Shown here one piece after another: positions 9,188 to 17,735 of a DNA stretch of 64,000 nucleotides. Each line of letters opens with the position of its first letter. Position 1 is the stretch's first letter. The notes under the pieces were generated by a model. It was not told where the DNA came from. It was given only the letters and a program-made list of their open reading frames with translations, and searched no databases. The stretch lies in NCBI RefSeq assembly GCF_014191355.1, contig NZ_JACHWM010000005.1:186001-250000 (forward strand). Direction: 5' to 3'. A program made the position numbers and the translations under genes. This DNA is from Methylobacterium sp. R2-1. Its GTDB lineage: Bacteria; Pseudomonadota; Alphaproteobacteria; Rhizobiales; Beijerinckiaceae.

Positions 9188-10045
9188 CTACTCCGCCGCC
9201 TGCCGCGTCGTCTCGCGGAACGGATGGGCCGGGTATGTGCCGATGATGCGCAGCTCCTTCGAGAAGTAGCGCAGCTCTTCGAGGGCCCGGCGCAGGCCGT
9301 CGTCCTCAGGATGTCCGTCGACCTCGGCGTAGAACTGGGTCGCGGTGAACTGGCCTTCGACCATGTAGCTCTCGAGCTTCGACATGTTGACGCCGTTCGT
9401 GGCGAAGCCGCCGAGCGCCTTGTAGAGCGCCGCCGGGATGTTGCGGACCCGGAAGATGAAGCTCGTCACCGTCGGGCCGTTGCCCGGTTCGATCTCGGCG
9501 GGCTCGGGCGAGAACACCACGAAGCGCGTGGTGTTGTGCGCCTCGTCCTCGACGTCGCGCTCCAGGATGTCGAGACCGTAGACCTCGGCCGCCATGGCCG
9601 GGGCGAGCGCCGCGCGGCAGGGGTCGCGCGCCTCAGCCACCTCGCGGGCGGCGCCGGCCGTGTCGCCGGCCACGACCGCCTTGAGGCCGAGGCGACGGAT
9701 GATCCGGCGGCACTGGCCAAGCGCGTGGATATGGCTGTGCACGCTCGTCAGCCGCTCCGCGCTCCCGCCCGGCAAGGCCATGAGCTGGAAGTGAATCGGC
9801 AGGAAGTGCTCGGCGATGATGTGCAGCCGCGAGGTCGGGATCAGGTGGTGGATGTCGGCGACCCGGCCGGCGATCGAATTCTCGATCGGGATCATCGCGA
9901 GGCCTGCCTTCCCCTCGTTCACCGCGGCGAAAGCATCCTCGAAGGTGGCGCAGGGCAGCGCGGTCCAGCCGGGATAGGCCTGCGAGCAGATGATGTGCGA
10001 GTTGGCGCCGGGCTCGCCCTGATAGGCAATGGTACGATCGGTCAT
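9188..10045 (-). CDS. pheA: Prephenate dehydratase
   Basis: Enzyme of 285 residues converting prephenate to phenylpyruvate in phenylalanine synthesis. The N-terminal half has the PDT fold opening IAYQGEPGANSH and the ENSIAGRV segment. The catalytic TRF motif is in HNTTRFVVFS (about 172-180), and a C-terminal ACT domain (about 195-270) contains NGVNMSKLESYM, which mediates phenylalanine feedback. It is monofunctional: no chorismate mutase domain is present. It lies 16 bases downstream of kdsB on the same strand and is probably cotranscribed with it. Confidence 0.95.
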   Translation of the reverse strand: MTDRTIAYQGEPGANSHIICSQAYPGWTALPCATFEDAFAAVNEGKAGLAMIPIENSIAGRVADIHHLIPTSRLHIIAEHFLPIHFQLMALPGGSAERLTSVHSHIHALGQCRRIIRRLGLKAVVAGDTAGAAREVAEARDPCRAALAPAMAAEVYGLDILERDVEDEAHNTTRFVVFSPEPAEIEPGNGPTVTSFIFRVRNIPAALYKALGGFATNGVNMSKLESYMVEGQFTATQFYAEVDGHPEDDGLRRALEELRYFSKELRIIGTYPAHPFRETTRQAAE

Positions 10046-10061
10046 CGGTGTTTCAGCGGGT

Positions 10062-10805
10062 TCAGTTGAGGCGGCGGACGGCGAGGAGCGTGCGGGCGCG
10101 CTCCAGATCGGCGGGGGTGTCGACGCCGAGCGGCAGATCCTCGACGATCATGGCGTCGATGCGCATGCCGGCCTCCAGCGCGCGCAGTTGCTCCAGCTTC
10201 TCCCGCCGTTCCAGTTCGCCCTGCGGCAGGGCGACGAACCGCGCGAGCGCCTTCCGGCGATAGGCGTAGAGGCCGATATGGTGGAGCAGCGGCCCTTCCC
10301 CCCAGGGGGCGCGGGCGCGGGTGAAGGCGAGCGCCCGCAGACGGTTCGGTCCCACCGTGTGGCCGATGATCTTGACCACGTTCGGATCGTCCATATCCTC
10401 GGGCCGGTGGATCACCGCGCAGAGGGTGGCGATGTCGACCTGCGGGTCGGCCAGTGGCGTCACGGCCGCGGCGATGATCGCCGGGTCGATGGTCGGCAGA
10501 TCGCCCTGCAGGTTGACGACGACATCGTGGTTGCCGTCCGGATCGACGATCTCCAGCGCCTCCGCGAGGCGATCGGAGCCAGAGGGGTGATCGGCCCGGG
10601 TCATTACGGCCAATCCGCCCTGCGCCTCGATCGCGTCGGCGATCGCGTCGGTATCGGTGGCCACCACGACAGGTCCGATGCCCGCCTCCACGGCGCGGCG
10701 CCAGACATGCACGATCATTGGTGCGCCTGCGATGTCGGCGAGCGGCTTCGACGGAAGCCGGGTCGCGGCGAGGCGTGCTGGAATCAGGATCAGGGGATCG
10801 GACAT
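10062..10805 (-). CDS. kdsB: 3-deoxy-manno-octulosonate cytidylyltransferase
   Basis: Cytosolic CMP-Kdo synthetase (247 residues) that activates Kdo for lipid A core assembly. Visible hallmarks are the nucleotide-binding opening [17 protein letters not shown] (about 5-21), [15 protein letters not shown] and [10 protein letters not shown]. Length matches the family. It is first of a two-gene unit with pheA. Its start faces the cytochrome c gene across a 297-base region that must hold both promoters. Confidence 0.95.
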   Translation of the reverse strand: MSDPLILIPARLAATRLPSKPLADIAGAPMIVHVWRRAVEAGIGPVVVATDTDAIADAIEAQGGLAVMTRADHPSGSDRLAEALEIVDPDGNHDVVVNLQGDLPTIDPAIIAAAVTPLADPQVDIATLCAVIHRPEDMDDPNVVKIIGHTVGPNRLRALAFTRARAPWGEGPLLHHIGLYAYRRKALARFVALPQGELERREKLEQLRALEAGMRIDAMIVEDLPLGVDTPADLERARTLLAVRRLN

Positions 10806-11102
10806 GGCCTGGGGCAGTGAGACGAGCGTCGGGCTAGCGGACAGGGGCGGCTCTAGCAGCGGCGATCCGGCTTGTCATGGCCGTCCCCGGCGTCCCTCCG
10901 GTGCGGCAGGGCTGCAACGGGCGAGGCCCGCACGCTCGAAGCTTGTGACGAATAACGGTGTGCGACAGCGCGCAGCGTGCCTGGCCCATTGTCAAGATCG
11001 GGCCCAAGCGGCTAATCACCCTTGAAATCCTCCAAAGTCCGGCGTCTGCCCGTCGGGCCCTCATCCGCCGGGTCCTGATCCCGTGCGCCGGAGCTGTCGA
11101 GC
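10806..11102. other. Intergenic region between divergent kdsB and cytochrome c genes
   Basis: About 297 bases with no convincing coding frame. The short frames that cross it have arginine/serine/proline-rich translations typical of chance reading in GC-rich DNA. It should contain the promoters for kdsB (leftward) and the cytochrome (rightward). I see no distinct operator or RNA structure. Confidence 0.5.
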
Positions 11103-12008
11103 ATGGATTCCTTCGAGCTGAACAAGGTTGCGGGCGCTGTCCTGGGTGCCCTCCTGTTCGCGGTCGGGTCGGGCTTCGTGGCGGAGCTGATCTATCATCC
11201 AAAGCCCGCCGGAAGCGCCGGCTACCCCCTGCCCGAACCGGAGCCGAAGAGCGCCGGCGGCGCCGCCGAGGCGCCGAAGGCCGAGCCTATCGCCGTGCGG
11301 CTCGCCACCGCCGATGCCGACAAGGGCAAGGGTGGCACCAAGGCCTGCCAAGCCTGCCACAGCTTCGAGAAGGGTGGCCCCAACAAGGTCGGCCCCGATC
11401 TTTGGGACGTCGTGGAGCGCCAGAAGGCCCACCATGAGGGCTTCGACTACTCCGCCGGCCTGAAGGAGAAGGGCGGCACCTGGACCTACGAGGATCTCGA
11501 CCACTTCCTCGAGAACCCGAAGGGCTACGTGAAGGGTACCAAGATGGCGTTTGCCGGCATCAGCTCGCCGACCGAACGCGCCAACGTCATCGCCTATCTC
11601 CGGACCCTCTCCGAAAGCCCGAAGCCGCTGCCGGCCGCCGAGAAGAAGGCTGAGACGGCGCCGGCGGATGACAAGAAGGCCGAGGCCGCCAAGCCGGCGG
11701 AGGGCAAGGCCGAGGACAAGGCCTCCGGCAAGTCCGAGGAGAGGCCGGTCGAGAGCGCGACCGGCAACAAGGACAAGGCGCCCGAGACCAACGCGCCGAA
11801 GGGCGACACTCAGTCCGGTGACGGCAAGGACACCACCCGTCCGGTCCCGGCGCCGCAGGTCCAGCCGCAGCGCAACGAGGTCGCCCCGACCCAGGCCCCG
11901 GAGGCCAAGCCGTCGGGCGATATTCCGACCAAGGCGGCCCCCGGCTCCGAAAGCACCCCGGCCACTGAGCCGCCGGCCAAGGCCGATCCCGAGGCACCTA
12001 AGCCGTAA
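11103..12008 (+). CDS. Membrane-anchored cytochrome c (CycM-like) with a long charged C-terminal tail
   Basis: Protein of 301 residues. An uncleaved N-terminal anchor (about residues 10-30) is followed by a proline/alanine linker. A class I cytochrome c domain (about 65-172) has heme motif CQACH (Cys82, Cys85, His86) and a likely axial Met148 in GTKMAF. This matches CycM-type cytochromes that carry electrons from the bc1 complex to the aa3 oxidase. Beyond residue 172 is a tail of about 125 residues rich in Lys, Ala, Glu and Pro, absent from the roughly 180-residue CycM proteins I know. The heme assignment is certain; the CycM orthology is likely. Confidence 0.88.
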   Translation: MDSFELNKVAGAVLGALLFAVGSGFVAELIYHPKPAGSAGYPLPEPEPKSAGGAAEAPKAEPIAVRLATADADKGKGGTKACQACHSFEKGGPNKVGPDLWDVVERQKAHHEGFDYSAGLKEKGGTWTYEDLDHFLENPKGYVKGTKMAFAGISSPTERANVIAYLRTLSESPKPLPAAEKKAETAPADDKKAEAAKPAEGKAEDKASGKSEERPVESATGNKDKAPETNAPKGDTQSGDGKDTTRPVPAPQVQPQRNEVAPTQAPEAKPSGDIPTKAAPGSESTPATEPPAKADPEAPKP

Positions 12009-12033
12009 GGCGGGGTGGCGAACTGAATTCTCG

Positions 12034-12061
12034 AAGGCCGGGCCCTGCAAAGCCCGGCCTT
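12034..12061. terminator. Rho-independent terminator after the cytochrome c gene
   Basis: Perfect 10-bp stem, AAGGCCGGGC at 12034-12043 pairing with 12052-12061, with an eight-base loop, then further T residues to 12064. The 3' half plus the following bases is nearly identical to the terminator downstream of grpE. Confidence 0.88.
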
Positions 12062-12181
12062 TTTCATGTCCTGGCGCCCGGCCCTGGCGCCTGCGCGCTC
12101 GCGGCGGGTTGGCGCCGGACCCGGGCTCGTCCTAGAACGGCGCCCGACTGACCTCTCACAGGACCGGGAGACCGCGCCAAC

Positions 12182-14107
12182 GTGACGGAAAACGCCGTGA
12201 TCGCTCGCCGCAGCTTCCTCGCCGGAGCGCTCGTTCTCCTCGGCCTGCGGGGCTCCGCCTCGGCCCAGGAGCCCGCCGAATCGGCCTCGAAGGTCTCTGC
12301 GCGGGAGGCATCCGGCGTGGGTTCGGGTCCTTGGCGCCACGCCCTGACCCTGCTCGGCGAGCCGAAATACGGCCCGGACTTCCAGCACTTCGAGTATGCC
12401 GACCCGAAGGCGCCGGTCGGCGGCATGGTGCGGCTCGGGGCCCAGGGCGGCTTCGACAACCTCAATTTCATCGTCAACGGCCTGAAGGGCGATCTCGAGG
12501 GCGGGATCACCCAGATCTACGACACGCTGATGGAAGATTCCGGCGACGAGCCGTTCTCCTCCTACGGGCTCCTCGCCGAGGGCGTGCGGATCGCCGAGGA
12601 CGCTCAGTGTGTCACCTATCGCCTGCGGCCGAATGCGCGCTGGCACGACGGCAAACCGGTCACCGTCGAGGACGTGATCTGGTCCTTCGACACACTGAAG
12701 GCCAACAGCCCGTTCTACGCCGCCTATTACCACACCGTGGTCAAGGCCGAGCTGGGTGGCGAACGTGAGGTCGTCTTCCGCTTCAGCGAGGCCGGCAACC
12801 GCGAGCTGCCGCAGGTGTTGGGCCAGATGCCGGTACTGCCCAAGCACTGGTGGACCGGTACGGACAAGAACGGCAAGCCGCGCAACGCCACCGAAACGAC
12901 GCTGGAGATTCCGTTGGGGTCCGGACCCTACCGGCTCGCCAGGATCGATGCCGGCCGCTCGGCCGTCTACGAGCGCGTGGCCGATTACTGGGGCAAGGAC
13001 CTGCCGGTGAATCGCGGTCGCAACAATTTCGGCACGGTCCGCTACGAGTATTTTCGCGATGGATCGGTGCTGCTGGAGGCGTTGAAGGGCGACCTCTACG
13101 ACTTCCGCACCGAGAACATCGCCCGCAACTGGGCCACCGCCTACGACGACTTCCCGGCGGTGAAGGAAGGACGCCTGATCAAGGAGGAGTTCCCCGGCCG
13201 CGGTACCGGCATCATGCAGGCCTTTGTGTTCAACCTGCGCCGGGACAAGTTCAAGGACGAGCGCGTGCGCCGTGCCTTCAACCTCGCCCTGAACTTCGAG
13301 GAGATGAACCGGCAGCTGTTCTACAGCCTCTACAGCCGGATCGATTCCTACTTCTACGGCTCGGAACTGGCCTCGTCCGGCCTGCCCGATGGCTTGGAGA
13401 AGGTGATCCTGGAGAGCGTGCGTGACAAGCTGCCCGAGCGCGTCTTCACCGAGACCTACACCAACCCCGTCAACGACACGCCCGAGGCCGTGCGCGCCAA
13501 CTTGCGCAAGGCGGTCGGCCTCCTGCGCGAGGCCGGCTACGAGCTGAAGGGCGGTCGTATGGTCGCCAAGGCGACCGGCGAGCCGCTGACCGTCGAATTT
13601 CTCGAATTTCAGAACGTGTTCGAGCGGGTAATCCTGCCCTACGCCGCGCAGCTCAAGCTGATCGGCATCGAGAGTTCGATCCGGGTGATCGATCAGGCAC
13701 AATACCAGAACCGCCTGCGCAGCTTCGACTTCGACATCACGACCTCGAGTTGGCCGGAATCGCTCTCGCCCGGCAACGAGCAGCGTGAGTTCTGGGGCTC
13801 GGCCGCCGCAGACAAGCCGGGCTCGCGTAACATCGCCGGGATCAAGGATGCGGGTATCGATGCGCTGATCGAGAAGGTGATCTTCGCTCAGGACCGTGAG
13901 ACGCTGGTTGCCGCGACGCACGCTCTCGACCGGGCCCTTCTGGCCCACAACTTCGTGGTGCCGCAATGGTCCTCAGCCGTCACGCGCACCCTCCGCTGGA
14001 ACCGCTTCGGCCGTCCGGCGGTGCTGCCGAAATACGGCGCCTCGGGCTTCCCGACCACGTGGTGGTACGACGAGGCTCTCGCAGCGAAGACGGGGGCACC
14101 GCGATGA
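12182..14107 (+). CDS. YejA-like extracellular solute-binding protein (family 5), first copy
   Basis: Periplasmic oligopeptide/microcin-C-type binding protein of 641 residues, starting at GTG 12182. A twin-arginine export signal is visible (IARRSFLAGALVLLG, ending about ASAQ at residue 30). The mature part has family-5 features: GEPKYGPDFQHFEYADPKAPVGG in the YejA style, RWHDGKPVTVEDV, and a C-terminal GFPTTWWYDEA. The next gene is a paralogue overlapping it by four bases, followed by yejB. It should deliver peptides to the YejB permease. Confidence 0.88.
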   Translation: MTENAVIARRSFLAGALVLLGLRGSASAQEPAESASKVSAREASGVGSGPWRHALTLLGEPKYGPDFQHFEYADPKAPVGGMVRLGAQGGFDNLNFIVNGLKGDLEGGITQIYDTLMEDSGDEPFSSYGLLAEGVRIAEDAQCVTYRLRPNARWHDGKPVTVEDVIWSFDTLKANSPFYAAYYHTVVKAELGGEREVVFRFSEAGNRELPQVLGQMPVLPKHWWTGTDKNGKPRNATETTLEIPLGSGPYRLARIDAGRSAVYERVADYWGKDLPVNRGRNNFGTVRYEYFRDGSVLLEALKGDLYDFRTENIARNWATAYDDFPAVKEGRLIKEEFPGRGTGIMQAFVFNLRRDKFKDERVRRAFNLALNFEEMNRQLFYSLYSRIDSYFYGSELASSGLPDGLEKVILESVRDKLPERVFTETYTNPVNDTPEAVRANLRKAVGLLREAGYELKGGRMVAKATGEPLTVEFLEFQNVFERVILPYAAQLKLIGIESSIRVIDQAQYQNRLRSFDFDITTSSWPESLSPGNEQREFWGSAAADKPGSRNIAGIKDAGIDALIEKVIFAQDRETLVAATHALDRALLAHNFVVPQWSSAVTRTLRWNRFGRPAVLPKYGASGFPTTWWYDEALAAKTGAPR

Positions 14108-15966
14108 GCGCGGGCCCGACCCGTCGGGGCGTCGTCCTCGGGACGGGTGCGCTGGCTCTCGCGAGCGCCCTGCCTCGGCCCCCCCGCGCCGAGGGCACAC
14201 GTCCCGCCCACGGGCTGTCGAGCTTCGGTGAGCTGAAATATGGGCCCGACTTTCCGAACTTCGACTACGTGAACCCGATGGCCCCGCGCGGCGGGCGCTT
14301 CTCGACACAGATCGTCCAGACCTTCGGCAATCAGGCGTTCGACACCTTCGACACGCTCAACCCTTACGTCTTTCGCGGCAACGGCGCGGCCGGCATCAAC
14401 CTCACCTTCGACAGTCTGATGGTGCGCGCGCTCGACGAGCCGGACGCGCTCTACGGCCTCGTCGCCCGCTCGGTCGAGATCAGCCCCGACGGCCTGACCT
14501 ACCGCTTCACGCTTCGTCCGCAGGCGCGCTTCCACGACGGCTCGACCCTGACCGCGAAGGACGCGGCCTTCTCCCTCACCATCCTCAAGGAGAAGGGCCA
14601 TCCAACGATTTCGCAGGTGATCCGTGACGTCGAAGCGGCGACGGCGGAGGGCAACGACACCCTGGTCGTACGCTTCGCCCCCGGCCGCAGCCGCGACCTG
14701 CCGCTGATCGTTGCCGGGCTTCCGATCTTCTCGGCAAAGTTCTTCGAAGGGCGCGACTTCGAGGCTCAGACCCTCACGCCGATGCTCGGCTCCGGTCCTT
14801 ATCAGATCGGGCGGATCGATATCGGCCGCTTCATCGAACTGGAGCGCGTGACCGATTACTGGGCCGCGGATCTGCCCGTCATGGTCGGGCAGAACAACTT
14901 CGATCAGCTCCGCTACGAGTATTTCCGCGACCGGCAGGTGGCGTTCGAGGCGTTCAAGGGCGGCGCCTACACCTACCGCCAGGAATTTACCTCGCGGATC
15001 TGGGCCACGGGCTACGATTTTCCCGCCGTGCGCGAGGGCCGCGTCAAGCGCGAGACCCTGCCCGACACCTCGCCCGCGGCCATCCAGGGCTGGTTCTTCA
15101 ACACCCGCCGCGAAGTGTTCAAGGACGCCCGCGTGCGCGAGGCGATCGGCCTCTGCTTCGACTTTCCCTGGACCAACCGCACGGCGATGTTCGGCTCCTA
15201 CGAGCGCACCGTCTCGTTCTTCCAGAAGACCGACCTGATGGCGACGGGCAAGCCCACGGCGGAAGAGCTGGCCCTGCTCGACCCCTTCAGCGGCCAAGTG
15301 CCGGCCGAGGTCTTCGGCGAGGCATGGACGCCGCCGGTTCCGGACGGCTCGGGCCAGGACCGGGCGCTGCTGGCCCGCGCGGTGGCTTTGCTCAAGGAGG
15401 CGGGCTGCACCCGCGAGGGCGGTAGCCTCCGGCTGCCGAGCGGCAAGCCGATCGAGCTCGAGTTCCTCGATTCGGACTCCGTCTGGGAGCCCATCGTCCA
15501 GCCCTTCATCCGCAATCTCGGGTTGATCGGCATCAAGGCGCGCCAGCGGGCGGTGGATGCCGCGCAGTACCAAGCGCGGGTGCGCGATTTCGACTTCGAC
15601 ATCATCTCCCGCGCCGCCTCGGGCGACGCGACGCCGGGGCCGGAACTGCGCGAGGCCTACGGTTCGCGCGCGGCGGCGATCCCCGGCTCCAACAACCTCG
15701 CCGGCATCAGCGATCCGGTGGTCGACGCCCTGCTCGACCGCATCGCCAATGCCGATTCGCGCGCGGGCCTCACGGTGGCCTGCCGCGCCCTCGACCGGGT
15801 GCTGCGGGCCGGCCGCTACTGGATTCCGATGTGGTACTCGCCCGAGTACCGCCTCGCCCTGTGGGACATGTTCGGCCGCCCGGCGAAGCTGCCGACCTAC
15901 GGGCTCGGCGTACCGGCCCTGTGGTGGTACGACGAAGAGAAGGCGCGCCGGATCGGCCGGGGCTGA
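14104..15966 (+). CDS. YejA-like extracellular solute-binding protein (family 5), second copy
   Basis: Protein of 620 residues with a twin-arginine signal (TRRGVVLGTGALALA, cleaved about residue 30). It is clearly paralogous to the preceding protein: shared GELKYGPDFPNFDYVNPMAPRGG, RFHDGSTLTAKDA and GVPALWWYDEEKAR. ATG 14104 overlaps the preceding stop by four bases, indicating translational coupling; the frame is open further upstream but only as a shadow of the first copy. Tandem YejA genes probably give two ligand specificities for one permease. Confidence 0.88.
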   Translation: MSAGPTRRGVVLGTGALALASALPRPPRAEGTRPAHGLSSFGELKYGPDFPNFDYVNPMAPRGGRFSTQIVQTFGNQAFDTFDTLNPYVFRGNGAAGINLTFDSLMVRALDEPDALYGLVARSVEISPDGLTYRFTLRPQARFHDGSTLTAKDAAFSLTILKEKGHPTISQVIRDVEAATAEGNDTLVVRFAPGRSRDLPLIVAGLPIFSAKFFEGRDFEAQTLTPMLGSGPYQIGRIDIGRFIELERVTDYWAADLPVMVGQNNFDQLRYEYFRDRQVAFEAFKGGAYTYRQEFTSRIWATGYDFPAVREGRVKRETLPDTSPAAIQGWFFNTRREVFKDARVREAIGLCFDFPWTNRTAMFGSYERTVSFFQKTDLMATGKPTAEELALLDPFSGQVPAEVFGEAWTPPVPDGSGQDRALLARAVALLKEAGCTREGGSLRLPSGKPIELEFLDSDSVWEPIVQPFIRNLGLIGIKARQRAVDAAQYQARVRDFDFDIISRAASGDATPGPELREAYGSRAAAIPGSNNLAGISDPVVDALLDRIANADSRAGLTVACRALDRVLRAGRYWIPMWYSPEYRLALWDMFGRPAKLPTYGLGVPALWWYDEEKARRIGRG

Positions 15967-15975
15967 GGATCATCC

Positions 15976-17073
15976 ATGCTCGCCTACATCCTGCGCCGCG
16001 TCGCGCTGATGATTCCGACCATCCTTGGAATCATGCTCATTACCTTCGCCATCATCCAGTTCGCCCCCGGCGGCCCGGTGGAGCGAGTGCTCGCCCAGCT
16101 TCAGGGGCAGCAGGAGGGCTCACTCTCGCGGATCACCGGTGGGCAGGGTGACCTCGGAGGCGGGGTGGCCCGCGGCGGCGGTGAATCTTCGAAGTATCGC
16201 GGCGCGCAGGGGCTCGATCCGGCCTTCATCAAGAAGCTCGAAGCGCAATTCGGCTTCGACAAGCCCGCCTATGAGCGCTTCGGCAAGATGCTGTGGGACT
16301 ACCTCCGCTTCGATTTCGGTCGCAGCTATTTCCGCGATGTCTCGGTGCTGGAGCTGATCAAGGAGAAGCTTCCGGTCTCGATCTCGCTCGGCCTGTGGAT
16401 GACACTGATCTCCTACGCGATCTCGATCCCGCTCGGCATCCGCAAGGCGGTCGCCGACGGCTCCCGCTTCGACGTCTGGACCTCGGCGGTCGTCATCGTC
16501 GGCTACGCGATCCCGAGCTTCCTGTTCGGCATCCTCTTGGTGATTCTGTTCGCGGGCGGCTCGTTTCTGCAGATCTTCCCCTTGCGCGGCCTCACCTCGG
16601 AGAACTTCGAGTCGCTGAGCGTCTGGGGCAAAGCGGTAGACTACGCCTGGCACCTGGTTCTGCCGCTCTCCGCGCTCGTGCTCGGCGCTTTCGCCACCTC
16701 GACCCTGCTGACCAAGAACTCGTTCCTGGACGAGATCCGCAAGCAGTACGTCGTGACTGCCCGCATGAAGGGCCTCACCGAGCGGCGGGTCCTCTACGGC
16801 CACGTCTTCCGCAACGCGATGCTGATCGTGATCGCGGGCTTTCCCGGCGCCTTCATCACCGCCTTCTTCACCGGCTCGCTGCTGATCGAGACGATCTTCT
16901 CCCTCGACGGTCTCGGGCTCCTGTCCTTCAACTCCATCGTCGGCCGCGACTATCCGGTGGTGTTCGCTACGCTCTACATCTTCTCTCTGCTCGGCCTGGC
17001 CGTGAATCTCTTGTCCGACCTCACCTACACCTGGATCGATCCGCGCATCGACTTCTCGGCCCGAGGCGCCTGA
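15976..17073 (+). CDS. yejB: Microcin C / peptide ABC transporter permease YejB
   Basis: Inner-membrane permease of 365 residues. The N-terminal segment [22 protein letters not shown]-like is followed by a periplasmic insert rich in glycine, about residues 45-75, that distinguishes YejB from DppB. EAA-loop sequence is present ([21 protein letters not shown]). It starts nine bases after the second binding-protein gene. Unusually, the expected second permease (yejE) and fused ATPase (yejF) do not follow: the next gene is a GNAT acetyltransferase. Confidence 0.92.
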   Translation: MLAYILRRVALMIPTILGIMLITFAIIQFAPGGPVERVLAQLQGQQEGSLSRITGGQGDLGGGVARGGGESSKYRGAQGLDPAFIKKLEAQFGFDKPAYERFGKMLWDYLRFDFGRSYFRDVSVLELIKEKLPVSISLGLWMTLISYAISIPLGIRKAVADGSRFDVWTSAVVIVGYAIPSFLFGILLVILFAGGSFLQIFPLRGLTSENFESLSVWGKAVDYAWHLVLPLSALVLGAFATSTLLTKNSFLDEIRKQYVVTARMKGLTERRVLYGHVFRNAMLIVIAGFPGAFITAFFTGSLLIETIFSLDGLGLLSFNSIVGRDYPVVFATLYIFSLLGLAVNLLSDLTYTWIDPRIDFSARGA

Positions 17074-17142
17074 CACGCGCGCCCTGTTTGCCGGCTGCGC
17101 GGCCGACTGCTATCGGCGCGCACCCGCCGCCGGACGCCACCC

Positions 17143-17676
17143 GTGACCGCCCTCCCCCTCGTGATCCGTCCCGAACATCCGGACGACGCCCCGGCAATCG
17201 AGCGGCTGCACGCGCGCGCCTTCGGCCCTGGCCGCTTCGCCCGCACCGCGTACCGCTTGCGCGAGGGCGCCGCGCCCCTGCCCGATCTCTGCCTGACGGC
17301 ACTCGTCGGCACCTATCTCGTCGGCTCGGTACGGATCGGCCCGGCCGAGGCTGAGGGCGGGTCGCTCCTTGTCCTCGGACCGCTGACCGTCGATCCGAGC
17401 TTTTCGGACCGTGGCATCGGCACCAGCCTGATGCAGGCGAGCCTCGATGCCGCCCGCGCCGCCGGACACGGCCTCGTCGTCCTCGTCGGTGACGCACCCT
17501 ACTACCGCCGTTTCGGCTTCCAGCCCGTGCCCACCGGCCGGCTGGCCCTTCCGGGGCCGGTCGATCCCGCGCGCTTCCTCTGGCTCGAACTGACGGAAGG
17601 TGCGAGCGCCGGACTCTCCGGAGTGATCCGGCCGCCGCGCGGCGCGCACGGCACGTCACAACACGGCCCCGCTTGA
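17143..17676 (+). CDS. GNAT-family N-acetyltransferase (YhbS-like)
   Basis: Protein of 177 residues starting at GTG 17143. It has the acetyl-CoA-binding core of the GNAT fold: LGPLTVDPSFSDRGIGTSLMQASLDAA (about 85-112, with the R/Q-x-x-G-x-G/A-type loop DRGIGT) and GDAPYYRRFGFQPVP (about 120-134), as in YhbS-like acetyltransferases. The acceptor is unknown. It lies 69 bases after yejB and its stop overlaps a possible TTG start of the acyl-CoA synthetase gene. Confidence 0.85.
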   Translation: MTALPLVIRPEHPDDAPAIERLHARAFGPGRFARTAYRLREGAAPLPDLCLTALVGTYLVGSVRIGPAEAEGGSLLVLGPLTVDPSFSDRGIGTSLMQASLDAARAAGHGLVVLVGDAPYYRRFGFQPVPTGRLALPGPVDPARFLWLELTEGASAGLSGVIRPPRGAHGTSQHGPA

Positions 17677-17735
17677 CCCTCAGGGGTGGGGATCGGACAC
17701 CGGGGCAAACGCAAAGATCACGGGAAACGCCTGCC

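Noticed and set aside
11810-13966. Long antisense open frame opposite the first YejA-like gene, running through a terminator
   Set aside because: It would read through the cytochrome terminator and has no recognisable domain.
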